DNA from: Bradyrhizobium genomosp. I (2014)
GTDB lineage: Bacteria > Pseudomonadota > Alphaproteobacteria > Rhizobiales > Xanthobacteraceae
Assembly (NCBI RefSeq): GCF_000261685.1
Contig: NZ_AJQE01000085.1
Span: forward strand, 1 to 51,096
Direction of reading: 5' to 3'
Length of the DNA: 51,096 nucleotides
Shown: piece by piece, positions 37,184 through 47,091 of the stretch
Layout: each line of letters starts with the position of its first letter
Position numbering within the stretch: position 1 is the stretch's first letter
Notes under the pieces: model-generated
The model's database searches: none
What the model was told of the DNA's origin: nothing
Seen by the model: only the letters and a program-made list of their open reading frames with translations
Translations under genes and position numbers: made by a program

Positions 37184-39973
37184 ATGGACAGCATCGCGAC
37201 TGAGCAGAAGGCCGGGGTGGACGATCGTTTCGACACCGCGCGGATCACCGCCGCGGTCGATGCGCTTGCCGAAAATTACCAGGGGCGCGAGGACGCGTTC
37301 CGCACGGCGATGGCGCAACTGCTCAAGGCGGAACTGATCGCGGCGCGCGCGGCCGCGCAGGCAATCCTCTTGAAGGACCGTCACGGCCGGCGCTGCGCCG
37401 AGCGGCTGTGCCACGTGCAGGACGAGATCATCCGCATCCTGTATTCGGCCGCGACCCGCCATCTCTACCGCTCGCCGATCCCGAGCGGCGCCGAGCGCAT
37501 GGCGGTGGTGGCGACCGGTGGCTATGGCCGCGGCCTGATGGCGCCGGAATCCGACATCGATCTGCTCTTCATCCTGCCCTACAAGCAGACCGCCTGGGGC
37601 GAGCAGGTCGCCGAAGCGATCCTGTATTGCCTCTGGGACATGGGGCTGAAGGTCGGCCACGCCACGCGCTCGGTCGACGAATCGATCCGGCAGGCGCGCG
37701 GCGACATGACGATCCGCACTGCGATCCTGGAGACGCGCTTCCTCACCGGCGACAAGCCGCTCTACGAGGAGCTGGTCGAGCGCTTCGACAAGGAAGTCGT
37801 GCAGGGCACCGCGTCGGAATTCGTCACCGCAAAGCTCGCCGAGCGCGAGGAGCGGCACCGCCGCGGCGGCCAGTCGCGCTATCTGGTCGAGCCCAACGTC
37901 AAGGACGGCAAGGGGGCCTTGCGCGATCTGCACACGCTGTTCTGGATCGCCAAATACGTCTACCGCGTGCGCGATACGAACGAGCTGGTCGGGCGCGGCG
38001 TGTTCGACGCGCAGGAATATCGCAGCTTCCGCCGCTGCGCCGATTTCCTCTGGTCGGTGCGCTGCAATCTGCACTTCTATTGCAACCGCGCCGAAGAGCG
38101 CCTCTCCTTCGACCTCCAGCGCGAGATCGCGGTGCGGCTCGGCTACACCTCGCATCCCGGCATGCAGGACGTCGAGCGCTTCATGAAGCACTACTTCCTG
38201 GTCGCCAAGGAGGTCGGCAACCTCACCGCCATCCTCTGCGCCAAGCTCGAGGACCAGCAGGCCAAGCCCGCCCCGGTGCTGAGCCGGATGATGGCGCGGT
38301 TGCGACCGACCGCGGTGAAGCGGCGCGTCCCTGACAGCGACGACTTCATCGTCGACAACAACCGCATCAACGTCGCCGCGCCCGACGTCTTCAAGAACGA
38401 CCCGGTCAATTTGATCCGCATCTTCCGCCTGGCGCAGAAGAACAACCTCGCCTTCCACCCGGATGCGATGCGCGACGTCACACGGTCGCTCGGCCTGATC
38501 AATGCACAGCTGCGCGAGAATCCCGAGGCCAACCGGCTGTTCATGGAGATCCTGACCTCCGACAACGCGGAGATCGTGCTGCGGCGGATGAACGAGACCG
38601 GGGTGCTCGGCCATTTCATCCGCGCCTTCGGCAAGATCGTCTCGATGATGCAGTTCAACATGTATCATCACTACACCGTCGACGAGCACCTGATCCGCTG
38701 CATCGGCTTCCTCCAGGACATCGAGCGCGGCGGCATCGAGGAGTTCGCGCTCGCCAGCGACCTGATGCGCAAGACCCGGCCCGAGCACCGCGCGGTGATC
38801 TACATCGCGACGCTGCTGCACGACGTCGCCAAGGGGCGGCCCGAGGATCACTCGATCGCCGGCGCCAAGGTGGCCCGCCGGCTCTGCCCGCGGCTCGGCT
38901 TCAGCCCGGCCGACACCGAGCTCGTGGCATGGCTGATCGAGGAGCATCTGACGATGTCCACGGTCGCACAGTCGCGCGACCTTTCGGATCGCAAGACCAT
39001 CGAGAATTTCGCCGCCGTGGTGCAGTCGGTCGAGCAGATGAAGCTCCTGACCATCCTGACCACGGCCGACATCCGCGGCGTCGGCCCGGGCGTGTGGAAC
39101 GGCTGGAAGGCGCAGCTTTTGCGCTCTCTGTACTATGAGACCGAACCGGTGCTCACAGGCGGCTTCTCGGAAGTCGACCGGGGAAAACGCCTTGCCGCCG
39201 CGCAGGCCGAATTCCGAATGGCCTTCGCCGAATGGCCGAAGGACGAGCTCGACGCCTATATCGGCCGGCACTATCCCGCCTACTGGCTCAAGGTCGAGCT
39301 GCCGCGCAAGATCCGCCACGCCCGCTTCGTCCGCTCCAGCGAGCAGGCCGGCCACAAGCTCGCAATCAATGTCGGCTTCGACGAGGTGCGCGGCGTCACC
39401 GAGCTGACGATCTTCGCCGCCGACCATCCCTGGCTGCTGTCGATCATCGCGGGCGCCTGCGCCTCGGCCGGCGCCAACATCGTCGACGCCCAGATCTACA
39501 CCACGACCGACGGTCGCGCGCTCGACACGATCTCGATCTCCCGGGAATACGACCGCGACGAGGACGAGGGCCGGCGCGCCACGCGCATCGGCGAGATGAT
39601 CGAGGACGTGCTGGAGGGCAAGCTGCGCCTGCCCGAAGCAGTGGCGCGGCGCACCGTACGCAGCAAGGCGAGGCCGTTCGTGATCGAGCCGGAAGTGACC
39701 ATCAACAACCAGTGGTCCGACCGTTACACCGTGATCGAGGTCTCCGGCCTCGACCGGCCCGGCCTGCTCTACGAGCTGACCACGGCCATCTCCAAGCTCA
39801 ATCTCAACATCGCCTCCGCCCATGTCGCGACCTTCGGCGAGCGTGCGCGCGACGTGTTCTACGTCACCGACCTCCTGGGCGCGCAGATCAACGCGCCGAC
39901 GCGGCAGGCCGCGATCAAGAGCGCGCTGACCCATGTGATGGCCGGCGACAAGGCGGTTCAGCCGGCGGCGTGA
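37184..39973 (+). CDS. glnD: [Protein-PII] uridylyltransferase/uridylyl-removing enzyme
   Basis: A 929-residue bifunctional nitrogen sensor that uridylylates PII proteins when glutamine is low and reverses this when it is high. The nucleotidyltransferase site is GGYGRG with SDIDLLF (residues 112-129, Asp124 and Asp126). The HD domain for removal begins at LLHDVAKGRPEDHS (His546-Asp547). Two C-terminal ACT domains bind glutamine (starting near ELTIFAADHPWLLS and VIEVSGLDRPGLLYEL). The open frame reaches back to 36893, but the ATG at 37184 has GGAG 5 bases upstream and gives the usual rhizobial length. Confidence 0.97.
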   Translation: MDSIATEQKAGVDDRFDTARITAAVDALAENYQGREDAFRTAMAQLLKAELIAARAAAQAILLKDRHGRRCAERLCHVQDEIIRILYSAATRHLYRSPIPSGAERMAVVATGGYGRGLMAPESDIDLLFILPYKQTAWGEQVAEAILYCLWDMGLKVGHATRSVDESIRQARGDMTIRTAILETRFLTGDKPLYEELVERFDKEVVQGTASEFVTAKLAEREERHRRGGQSRYLVEPNVKDGKGALRDLHTLFWIAKYVYRVRDTNELVGRGVFDAQEYRSFRRCADFLWSVRCNLHFYCNRAEERLSFDLQREIAVRLGYTSHPGMQDVERFMKHYFLVAKEVGNLTAILCAKLEDQQAKPAPVLSRMMARLRPTAVKRRVPDSDDFIVDNNRINVAAPDVFKNDPVNLIRIFRLAQKNNLAFHPDAMRDVTRSLGLINAQLRENPEANRLFMEILTSDNAEIVLRRMNETGVLGHFIRAFGKIVSMMQFNMYHHYTVDEHLIRCIGFLQDIERGGIEEFALASDLMRKTRPEHRAVIYIATLLHDVAKGRPEDHSIAGAKVARRLCPRLGFSPADTELVAWLIEEHLTMSTVAQSRDLSDRKTIENFAAVVQSVEQMKLLTILTTADIRGVGPGVWNGWKAQLLRSLYYETEPVLTGGFSEVDRGKRLAAAQAEFRMAFAEWPKDELDAYIGRHYPAYWLKVELPRKIRHARFVRSSEQAGHKLAINVGFDEVRGVTELTIFAADHPWLLSIIAGACASAGANIVDAQIYTTTDGRALDTISISREYDRDEDEGRRATRIGEMIEDVLEGKLRLPEAVARRTVRSKARPFVIEPEVTINNQWSDRYTVIEVSGLDRPGLLYELTTAISKLNLNIASAHVATFGERARDVFYVTDLLGAQINAPTRQAAIKSALTHVMAGDKAVQPAA

Positions 39974-39983
39974 GCGGAGAGGC

Positions 39984-40544
39984 CTACACCTCCACACCCT
40001 CGTGCCGCAGCAGCCAGCGCTTGCGCTCCAGTCCGCCGCCGTACTTCACCAGTGAACCATCTGCACCGATCAGCCGATGGCAAGGCAGCACCACGCTGAT
40101 CGGGTTGGAACCATTGGCGTGGCCAACGGCACGAATGGCTTTGGGCATGTTGATCCTTGCGGCGAGCGCGCCATAGCTCATCGTGGTGCCGGCAGGGATG
40201 CGCGCGAGCGCGGTCCAGACCTTTTGCTGGAACGGCGTGCCGGCGATGCGCCACGCGATGCCCGAGAGCCGACCGAGTTCGCCTTCGAAATAGCCGGACA
40301 ACGCCGTCCGCATACCCGCGGGCGCAGGCTGATTACTCAGATCCACCGCGCCGTAGTGCAGGCGCAACAGCCCGCGCATGCGGTGCTCGTAGTCCTCCCA
40401 GTCGAGCGCGCGCAACGCGCCTTCGGCATCGGTGACAAGCAACGCGACCCCGATCGGCGTCGCCAGGCGATCGAGGCCGAAGCGTTCAGGCGTCTTGGTT
40501 GATCGAGCGGGCATTGCGGCACCAGGCAATCGAAACACACCCAT
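39984..40544 (-). CDS. ogt: Methylated-DNA-[protein]-cysteine S-methyltransferase
   Basis: About 186 residues. It is a suicide repair enzyme that takes alkyl groups from O6-alkylguanine onto its own cysteine. The C-terminal domain has FQQKVWTALARIPAGTTMSYG and the active-site motif NPISVVLPCHRLIG. The N-terminal domain is short, as in Ogt. No AdaA-type domain is fused. The start is uncertain: ATG at 40556, 40544 or 40514 are all in frame, and the 277-residue frame to 40817 runs antisense to the DUF1304 gene. It converges on glnD and is divergent from the DUF1304 gene. Confidence 0.9.
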   Translation of the reverse strand: MGVFRLPGAAMPARSTKTPERFGLDRLATPIGVALLVTDAEGALRALDWEDYEHRMRGLLRLHYGAVDLSNQPAPAGMRTALSGYFEGELGRLSGIAWRIAGTPFQQKVWTALARIPAGTTMSYGALAARINMPKAIRAVGHANGSNPISVVLPCHRLIGADGSLVKYGGGLERKRWLLRHEGVEV

Positions 40545-40607
40545 CGCACTTGCCATGCCGGCCGTGCTAGCGTCCACCCGAAAGCTGACGCTTTGGGGGA
40601 GCTCACC

Positions 40608-40970
40608 TTGAACCTGATCGCCAATGTCCTGGTGGCGCTGGTCGCGGCACTGCACGTCTTCTTCCTGATCCTGGAGATGTTTCTCTGGAACAGGCCGCTG
40701 GGCCTGAAAGTGTTTCGGAATTCGCCGGAGAAGGCCGAGATCACGAAGGTGCTGGCGGCCAATCAGGGCCTCTACAACGGCTTCCTGGCTGCGGGCCTGG
40801 TCTGGGGCCTCGTGCACGGCAACCCCGCCTTCGGACTTCAGGTCAAGACGTTCTTCCTGCTTTGCGTGATCGTAGCCGGCGCTTATGGCGCCGCCACCGT
40901 CAGCCCCCGCATCCTGATGGTGCAGGCGCTGCCGGCGGCGGTCGCGCTGGCTGCGTTGTTCCTGGCCTGA
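40608..40970 (+). CDS. DUF1304 membrane protein
   Basis: A 120-residue protein with about four helices, matching DUF1304 in length and in the patterns HVFFLILEMFLW and ANQGLYNGFLAAGL. The function is unknown. The start is TTG at 40608 with GGGGGAG 6 bases upstream; no ATG fits. The last codons run straight into a 15-base tandem repeat (40962-41035), the first copy of which contains the stop codon. Confidence 0.87.
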   Translation: MNLIANVLVALVAALHVFFLILEMFLWNRPLGLKVFRNSPEKAEITKVLAANQGLYNGFLAAGLVWGLVHGNPAFGLQVKTFFLLCVIVAGAYGAATVSPRILMVQALPAAVALAALFLA

Positions 40971-41035
40971 GACGCCTGACCCAAGACTCCCTGACCCAAG
41001 AGTCCCTGACCGAAGACTTCCTGGCCTGAGACGCT
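40962..41035 (+). repeat. Five imperfect tandem copies of a 15-base unit
   Basis: Units run CTGGCCTGAGACGC (14 bases), CTGACCCAAGACTCC, CTGACCCAAGAGTCC, CTGACCGAAGACTTC and CTGGCCTGAGACGCT. The first and last units are the same over 14 bases. The first contains the DUF1304 stop codon, so the array lies mostly in the 3' untranslated region. Confidence 0.8.
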
Positions 41036-41163
41036 ACGGCGCAGCGCTGCGATCCTTGCGTAGCGGCGAACCTTCCTCCACAATCTTCGGCAGCGATGGC
41101 GACCGTTGCAATCAACGGAGAAAGACCGTCGGCCGAAAATTCCGTCAGGAGGAACAGCCCAAC

Positions 41164-42390
41164 ATGAACAATCGCAGAGCCTTCATAGCTGCCACGGCGG
41201 CGCTCGCCTTCGTGGTCTCCACCAGCCAGGCCCTCGCCCAGAAGAAGTATGACACCGGTGCAAGCGACACCGAGATCAAGATCGGCCAGACCGTGCCGTT
41301 CTCCGGCGCCTATTCCGTCTACGCCAATATCGGCAAGACCCAGGCCGCCTACTTCAAGATGATCAACGATCAGGGCGGCATCAACGGCCGCAAGATCAAC
41401 CTGATCCAGTATGACGACGCCTATTCGCCACCAAAGACCGTCGAGCAGGTGCGCAAGCTCGTCGAGGGCGACGAAGTGCTGTTCACCTTCCAACTGATCG
41501 GCACAGCCGCGAACGCGGCCGTGCAGAAGTACCTCAACGGCAAGAAGGTCCCGCAACTCCTCGCCTCGACCGGCGCCGCGCGCTTCAGCGATCCGCAGAA
41601 CTATCGCTGGACCATCGCCTACAATCCCAACTACGTGTCCGAGGGGCGGATCTACGCCAAGTACATTCTCAAGGAGCATCCCAACGCCAAGATCGGCGTG
41701 CTCTACCAGAACGACGACATGGGCCGCGACTATCTGGCCGGCCTCAAGAGCGGCCTCGGCGACAAGGCCGCCAGCATGATCGTCGGCGAGGTCTCCTACG
41801 AAGTCACCGACCCGACCGTCGATTCCCAGGTGGTCAAGCTGAAGTCGATGGGGGTCGATCTGTTCTTTGATGCCTCGACGCCGAAATTCGCGGCGCAGGC
41901 GATCAAGAAGCTTGCCGATCTCGGCTGGACCCCGGTGCACATCCTCGACATCAATGCGAGCCCGGTGTCGGCAACGCTGAAGCCGGCCGGCCTCGACATC
42001 TCCAAGGGCATCATCTCGACCAATTACGGCAAGGATCCCGGCGATCCCCAGTGGAAGGACGATCCGGGCGTGAAGGCCTTCTTCGCCTTCATGGACAAGT
42101 ATTTCCCGGAGGGCGACAAGCTCAACACCATCAACACCTATGCCTATTCGGTGGCCGAGCTGCTGGTGCAGGTCTTGAAGCAATGCGGCGACGACCTCAC
42201 GCGCGAGAACGTGATGAAGCAGGCCGCCAACATCAAGGGCTACACGCCGAGCCTGGCGCTGCCCGGCATCAAGATCACCACCGGGCCGAACGACTACCGC
42301 GTCAACAAGCAGATGCAGATGATGAAGTTCAACGGCGAACGCTGGGAGCTGTTCGGACCGATCATCGAGGACACGGGCCCGTCGGGTTAG
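41164..42390 (+). CDS. ABC transporter substrate-binding protein, branched-chain amino-acid (LivK) type
   Basis: A 408-residue periplasmic binding protein. The signal peptide is residues 1-27 (RRAFIAATAALAFVV, cleavage near ALAQKK); the RR start could permit Tat. The mature part has the family opening EIKIGQTVPFSGAYSVYANI, NDQGGINGRKINLIQYDD and RWTIAYNPNYVSEGRIYAKY. The strong ribosome site AGGAGGA lies upstream of the ATG at 41164. No LivHMGF genes are adjacent, so it is an orphan that must work with permeases elsewhere. The ligand may be an amino acid, urea, amide or aromatic acid. Confidence 0.92.
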   Translation: MNNRRAFIAATAALAFVVSTSQALAQKKYDTGASDTEIKIGQTVPFSGAYSVYANIGKTQAAYFKMINDQGGINGRKINLIQYDDAYSPPKTVEQVRKLVEGDEVLFTFQLIGTAANAAVQKYLNGKKVPQLLASTGAARFSDPQNYRWTIAYNPNYVSEGRIYAKYILKEHPNAKIGVLYQNDDMGRDYLAGLKSGLGDKAASMIVGEVSYEVTDPTVDSQVVKLKSMGVDLFFDASTPKFAAQAIKKLADLGWTPVHILDINASPVSATLKPAGLDISKGIISTNYGKDPGDPQWKDDPGVKAFFAFMDKYFPEGDKLNTINTYAYSVAELLVQVLKQCGDDLTRENVMKQAANIKGYTPSLALPGIKITTGPNDYRVNKQMQMMKFNGERWELFGPIIEDTGPSG

Positions 42391-42423
42391 GCCAAGCCGG
42401 GACGCAACTGCCTCAATGCCGTC

Positions 42424-42446
42424 ATGCCCGGGCTTGACCCGGGCAT
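42424..42446. repeat. Palindrome between convergent binding-protein genes
   Basis: ATGCCCGGG and CCCGGGCAT pair perfectly over 9 bp with a CTTGA loop; outer arms GCCGTCAT (42418-42425) and ATGACGGC (42461-42468) form a second nested pair. It may act as a bidirectional terminator; the sequence is also a common dispersed element. Confidence 0.65.
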
Positions 42447-42492
42447 GATCGAGTCCGGCCATGACGGCGGAGCGCGTCGTGCGAGCAACGCC

Positions 42493-43458
42493 TCAGTTCT
42501 CGATCTTGTATCCCGTCGCTTTCACGATCGGTTGCCACGACGCGATGTTCGCTGCGAGCTCCTTCGTCAATCCGTCCGGTGTCGAGCCGACCGGAATGAG
42601 CCCGATCGCGGTGAGCTTTTCCTTCACCTCGGGCTTGGCCAGTGCGGCGCTTGCGGCGGCGCCGAGCTTGCTGGCGAGATCCGGCGGACTGCCGGCGGGA
42701 AGCCACATGCCGTACCAGGCATCGGCAACGAGATCGATGCCGCTCTCCTTCAGAGTCGGCACGTCGGGCGCAAAGGGCGAACGTTCCACGCTCGAGACCG
42801 CAATGATCTTCACGCCCCTGGCGCGATGTTGCGGCAGCGCGTCGGCCAACGTGGTGATGCCGAACGAGATGTGGCCGCCGACGAGGTCGTTGAGGATGGG
42901 CGCGCTGCCACGATAGGGCACGCGGGTCAGGGGAATACCGAGATCCTTCTCGAGCTTGGAGCCCATGAAATGCGGAATCGTGCCGTTGCTCGGCACCCCG
43001 AACGAGGTCTTGTCCGGATGCGCCTTGAGCCACGTCACAAAGCTCTTGAAATCGGTGGCGTCGACCGCCGGGTTGATCACCAGCGCAAATTCGAACCGCG
43101 CCAGCAGCGATACAGGCACAAAATCCTTGGCGGTGTCGAAGCTCGGTGTCGTCTCCACCATCGGCAGCAGGTACATGGTCGGTCCCGTCGTCACCAGCAC
43201 CATGCTGCCGTCGGGGCTTGCGCCCTTCACCGCCTTGATGCCGATCAGCCCGTCGCCGCCGGTGCGATTCTCGACCACGATGGTCCGTTGCAGCACTGGG
43301 GCCATCTCCTGTGCGATCAGACGGCACAGCGTATCGCCGCCGGCCCCGGCCGCGAAGGGAAAGATGATCTTGCTCAGCCCGGCCTGCGCTTGCGCCTCGC
43401 CCGCCTGGGCCAGCAGCGGCAGCCCCAGACATCCGGCCATGAATTTGCGTCGGTCCAT
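42493..43458 (-). CDS. Orphan Bug/TctC-family substrate-binding protein
   Basis: A 321-residue periplasmic protein. The N-terminus [20 protein letters not shown] has a twin-arginine pattern (DRRKFMAG), so export by Tat is likely. The mature part has the Bug signature [17 protein letters not shown] and [14 protein letters not shown]. Unlike the gene at 615, there are no tctA or tctB neighbours; many such orphans exist in these bacteria and may sense rather than transport. It sits upstream of, and divergent to, proB. A Cys in the GDTLCR loop differs from the usual residue. Confidence 0.9.
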   Translation of the reverse strand: MDRRKFMAGCLGLPLLAQAGEAQAQAGLSKIIFPFAAGAGGDTLCRLIAQEMAPVLQRTIVVENRTGGDGLIGIKAVKGASPDGSMVLVTTGPTMYLLPMVETTPSFDTAKDFVPVSLLARFEFALVINPAVDATDFKSFVTWLKAHPDKTSFGVPSNGTIPHFMGSKLEKDLGIPLTRVPYRGSAPILNDLVGGHISFGITTLADALPQHRARGVKIIAVSSVERSPFAPDVPTLKESGIDLVADAWYGMWLPAGSPPDLASKLGAAASAALAKPEVKEKLTAIGLIPVGSTPDGLTKELAANIASWQPIVKATGYKIEN

Positions 43459-43662
43459 ACGTTTCCTCTCCAGCCTCGTTTTTGGTTGCCGGCATTAGAA
43501 CCGGAACGGCGTCCAAGACAAGGCCGCCGTCGGCCGTCTACCCTGTCGCCCGCCTTGCGCCGGCCATCGTCATGCTGCAAAAGCAGTCCTCACCGGCGCC
43601 GCCTTTCGCTCCGCCGTTTCTCGATGCAGAGCCATTCGTCACACGCGCCAGCACATACACAC

Positions 43663-44784
43663 ATGGCCAGCCCCGAACTCAGTCAATTCCGCCGCATCGT
43701 CGTCAAGGTCGGCTCCGCGCTGCTGGTGGATTCCGACAAGGGCGAGGTGCGGGCGTCCTGGCTCGCCGCGCTCGCCGACGACATGGCCAAGCTGCACAAG
43801 GAAGGACGCGACGTCCTCGTCGTCTCCTCCGGCTCGATCGCGCTCGGCCGCAGCCGGCTCAAATTGCCGCGTGGTCCGCTGAAGCTGGAAGAGAGCCAGG
43901 CCGCCGCCGCCGTCGGCCAGATCGCGCTGGCCCGGATCTGGTCGGAGGTGCTCGGCGCCCACGGCATCGGCGCCGGGCAGATCCTGGTGACGCTCCAGGA
44001 CACCGAAGAGCGCCGCCGCTATCTCAACGCCCGCTCCACCATCGGCAAGCTGCTGGAATGGCGCGCGATCCCCGTGATCAACGAGAACGACACGGTCGCC
44101 ACCAACGAGATCCGCTACGGCGACAATGACCGCCTCGCCGCGCGCGTCGCCACGATGGCGAGCGCCGACCTTCTGGTGCTGCTCTCCGACATCGACGGCC
44201 TCTACGACGCCCCCCCGAAGAACAACCCGGACGCAAAGCTCATTCCGGTGGTCGAGAGCATCTCCTCCGAGATCGAGGCGGTGGCGGGAGATGCCGAGTC
44301 CGAACTGTCGCGCGGCGGCATGCGCACCAAGGTGGAGGCGGCCAAGATCGCCACGACGGGCGGCACGCACATGCTGATCGCCTCCGGCAAGATCGAGCAT
44401 CCGCTCCAGGCGATCGCCGATGGCGGCCGCTGCACCTGGTTCCTGACGCCGGCCAATCCCATCACCTCGCGCAAACGCTGGATCGCGGGCACGCTGGAGC
44501 CGAAGGGCACGCTGACCATCGATGCCGGCGCGGTGACCGCACTGCGCGCCGGCGCCAGCCTGCTGCCCGCCGGCGTGATCAACGTCGAGGGCCAGTTCGC
44601 CCGCGGCGATGCCGTGATCGTCCGCGGCCCCGACGCCAGCGAGGTCGGCCGCGGCCTGATCGCCTACGACGCCGAGGTCGCCGATCGGATCAAGGGCCGC
44701 TCCTCCCCGGACGTGATGGCCATCCTCGGCATCAGCGGGCGATCGGAGATGATCCACCGCGACGATCTGGTCGTGGGCGGGTAG
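43663..44784 (+). CDS. proB: Glutamate 5-kinase
   Basis: A 373-residue enzyme of proline synthesis that phosphorylates glutamate. The kinase domain shows [41 protein letters not shown] and [15 protein letters not shown]-terminal PUA domain follows ([20 protein letters not shown]). The frame is open upstream to 42424 without biological sense; the ATG at 43663 gives the family start, though the ribosome site is weak (an in-frame ATG at 43624 is an alternative). proA follows after 219 bases on the same strand. obgE, usual upstream in relatives, is not here. Confidence 0.96.
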   Translation: MASPELSQFRRIVVKVGSALLVDSDKGEVRASWLAALADDMAKLHKEGRDVLVVSSGSIALGRSRLKLPRGPLKLEESQAAAAVGQIALARIWSEVLGAHGIGAGQILVTLQDTEERRRYLNARSTIGKLLEWRAIPVINENDTVATNEIRYGDNDRLAARVATMASADLLVLLSDIDGLYDAPPKNNPDAKLIPVVESISSEIEAVAGDAESELSRGGMRTKVEAAKIATTGGTHMLIASGKIEHPLQAIADGGRCTWFLTPANPITSRKRWIAGTLEPKGTLTIDAGAVTALRAGASLLPAGVINVEGQFARGDAVIVRGPDASEVGRGLIAYDAEVADRIKGRSSPDVMAILGISGRSEMIHRDDLVVGG

Positions 44785-44796
44785 CCCCTTTGCTCA

Positions 44797-44850
44797 GTCA
44801 TTCCGGGATGGTCCGAAGGACCAGACCGCGACTGCGCGCCGGGGATCTCG
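44797..44850. repeat. Repeat remnant in the proB-proA gap
   Basis: TCATTCCGGGATGGTCCGAAGGACC contains a GGTCC-GAA-GGACC hairpin and the CATTCCGGG motif of other window repeats. The rest of the 219-base gap shows no gene. Confidence 0.5.
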
Positions 44851-45003
44851 ACATTTCGGTGCTGACGCACCGCCGCGGAATGCGATCGGACTGGGCCATT
44901 GAACCAACTGACCCGCCATCGGGAGACCAGCCATACCCTCCCCACCCTTCGCAAAAGCGGGATTTCCGTGCTAGGACACCGCCTTAGCAGAAGGTTGAAC
45001 CCC

Positions 45004-46311
45004 ATGGCCGCCCCCCTCAAAGCCGTTGACGGCAATGCCGATCGAGCTGGCGATCTCTTGGCGCTGATGTCCGATCTCGCCGCCCGTGCTCGCGCTGCCG
45101 CGCGCGTGCTGGCGCTGGCGCCGCCGGAGCAGAAGAACCGGGCGCTCGAGGCCATGGAGCGGGCGATCCGCGCAAACTCTGCTGCGATTCTCGCTGCCAA
45201 TGCCGAGGACGTTGCGGAGGCCCGCGCTTCCGGCAACGCCACCTCCTCCTTCATCGACCGCCTGACACTGACCCCGGCGCGCGTCGAAGGGATGGCCGAG
45301 GGCATCGGCATCGTGCGCGGCATCGCCGATCCGATCGGGGTCGTCACCGAGAGCTGGCAGCGGCCGAACGGCATGACCATCGAGCGCGTGCGCGTGCCGC
45401 TCGGCGTCGTCGGCGTGATCTTCGAGAGCCGGCCCAACGTTGCGGCGGATGCCGGCGTGCTCTGCCTGAAGTCGGGCAATGCCGTGATCCTGCGCGGCGG
45501 CTCGGACAGTTTTCGCTCGTGCCGCGCCATCCATGAGTGCCTGGTGCGGGGCCTGCGCGAAGCCGGCCTGCCCGAAGCCGCGATCACGCTGGTGCCGACG
45601 CGCGACCGCGCCGCGGTCGGCATGATGCTGTCGGGCCTGAACGGCGCGATCGACGTGATCGTGCCGCGCGGCGGCAAGAGCCTCGTCGCGCGCGTCGAGC
45701 AGGAAGCGCGTGTGCCCGTGTTCGCGCATCTCGAAGGCGTCAATCACGTCTATGTCGACGGCAGTGCCGACCTCGCCATGGCGAAGTCGATCGTGCTCAA
45801 CGCCAAGATGCGACGCACCGGCGTCTGCGGCGCGGCCGAGACGCTGCTGGTCGACCGAGCCGCCGTTGCTGCGAACCTGAAGCCGCTGGTCGAGATGCTG
45901 CTCGATGCCGGCTGCGAAGTACGCGGCGACGACGCCGTGCAGAAGACCGATGTACGGGTCAAGCCCGCCGGCGAGGACGATTGGGACACCGAATATCTCG
46001 ACGCGATCATCGCGGCGAAGGTGGTGGACGGCGTCGACGGCGCGATCGCACATATCCAGAACCACGGCTCGCATCACACCGATGCGATCGTGAGCGCCGA
46101 TGAGCGTGCGGCGAAGAAATTCCTGAGCGAGGTCGATTCTGCGATCGTACTGCACAACGCCTCGACGCAGTTCGCCGATGGCGGCGAGTTCGGATTCGGC
46201 GCCGAGATCGGAATTGCCACCGGCCGGTTTCACGCCCGCGGCCCGGTCGGCGCCGAGCAGTTGACGAGCTTCAAATATCGCGTTCACGGCACCGGACAGA
46301 CCCGGCCGTAG
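45004..46311 (+). CDS. proA: Glutamate-5-semialdehyde dehydrogenase (gamma-glutamyl phosphate reductase)
   Basis: A 435-residue NADPH-dependent enzyme that reduces the ProB product. It shows [33 protein letters not shown] and the catalytic Cys in [15 protein letters not shown]. It keeps normal length. The ATG at 45004 has AAGG upstream and is preferred to the longer open frame from 44899. nadD starts 19 bases after the stop, so proA and nadD are probably in one operon. Confidence 0.96.
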   Translation: MAAPLKAVDGNADRAGDLLALMSDLAARARAAARVLALAPPEQKNRALEAMERAIRANSAAILAANAEDVAEARASGNATSSFIDRLTLTPARVEGMAEGIGIVRGIADPIGVVTESWQRPNGMTIERVRVPLGVVGVIFESRPNVAADAGVLCLKSGNAVILRGGSDSFRSCRAIHECLVRGLREAGLPEAAITLVPTRDRAAVGMMLSGLNGAIDVIVPRGGKSLVARVEQEARVPVFAHLEGVNHVYVDGSADLAMAKSIVLNAKMRRTGVCGAAETLLVDRAAVAANLKPLVEMLLDAGCEVRGDDAVQKTDVRVKPAGEDDWDTEYLDAIIAAKVVDGVDGAIAHIQNHGSHHTDAIVSADERAAKKFLSEVDSAIVLHNASTQFADGGEFGFGAEIGIATGRFHARGPVGAEQLTSFKYRVHGTGQTRP

Positions 46312-46330
46312 ACGTCGCGAGGCGCGGGCA

Positions 46331-46975
46331 TTGAGCAGCAATTTCGTCGTGCCGCGTTTCGTGGCCCAAGCGGTTCCGCCCACCACCAAGGGCATGCGCA
46401 TCGGCCTGCTCGGCGGCTCCTTCAATCCGCCGCATCAGGCGCATCGCGCGATCAGCCGGTTTGCGCTCAAGCGATTGCAGCTCGATCGCGTCTGGTGGCT
46501 GGTGACCCCCGGCAATCCGCTCAAGGAGAACGGCACGCTGCACGAACTCGGCGCGCGCATGCAGGCCGCGCGCGACGTCGCCAACGATCCGCGCATCGAG
46601 GTGAGCTGTCTCGAATCCGTCATTCGCACCCGCTATACTATCGACACGATCAACACCTTGCGCCGCCGCTTCCCTGGCTTGCGCTTCGTCTGGATCATGG
46701 GCGCCGACAACCTCGCTCAATTCCACCGTTGGCAGGACTGGCGGCGCATCGCCGCCCAGGTGCCAATGGCCATCATCGATCGCCCCCCGGAGAGTTTTCG
46801 CGCCCTCGGCTCGCCTGCCGCTCAGGCGCTATCGCGCTACCGTCTGCCCGAGGACAAGGCGGCAGGGCTTGCGGATCGACGGGCTCCGGCCTGGGTATTC
46901 CTGACCGGATTGAAGCTGAACCTCTCCTCGACCGGCCTGCGGAACCCGGACGGCAGCTGGAAAGGTACGAAGTGA
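46331..46975 (+). CDS. nadD: Nicotinate-nucleotide adenylyltransferase
   Basis: A 214-residue nucleotidyltransferase of NAD synthesis (NaMN to deamido-NAD). It shows the ATP-binding [18 protein letters not shown] (a variant of GSFxPxHxGH, with Ala for Gly), [27 protein letters not shown] and the C-terminal LSSTGLRNP (the usual SSTxIR). The start is TTG at 46331 (SSNFVV); an ATG at 46394 would remove a 21-residue leader and is an alternative. It lies in the conserved proA-nadD-rsfS-rlmH order. Confidence 0.94.
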   Translation: MSSNFVVPRFVAQAVPPTTKGMRIGLLGGSFNPPHQAHRAISRFALKRLQLDRVWWLVTPGNPLKENGTLHELGARMQAARDVANDPRIEVSCLESVIRTRYTIDTINTLRRRFPGLRFVWIMGADNLAQFHRWQDWRRIAAQVPMAIIDRPPESFRALGSPAAQALSRYRLPEDKAAGLADRRAPAWVFLTGLKLNLSSTGLRNPDGSWKGTK

Positions 46976-47009
46976 GACGAAGTGTGCGGGCTGGAGGCTC
47001 TCTGGCATA

Positions 47010-47038
47010 TTGAAACCCTTAACCCCACATGATGTAGT
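47010..47038 (+). promoter_or_regulatory. Weak promoter candidate before rsfS
   Basis: TTGAAA (47010-47015), a 17-base spacer and TGTAGT (47033-47038), a poor -10. It could give rsfS an internal promoter inside the block. Confidence 0.25.
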
Positions 47039-47091
47039 GTAACCAGTGAGCGTCGGATTCGGCGTTCGCGATACAGTGAAAGGAATGGTCC

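Noticed and set aside
37061..39997. A 978-residue open frame on the minus strand across glnD
   Set aside because: It is the antisense shadow of a GC-rich gene: glnD on the plus strand has all family motifs, and the antisense product is rich in Asp, Gly, Val and His with no domain.
40962..41035. CRISPR-like nature of the 15-base repeats
   Set aside because: Units are directly adjacent, short and lack spacers.
42424..43662. N-terminal extension of the proB frame by 413 residues
   Set aside because: It runs antisense through the Bug gene and has no domain; ProB homology begins at 43663.
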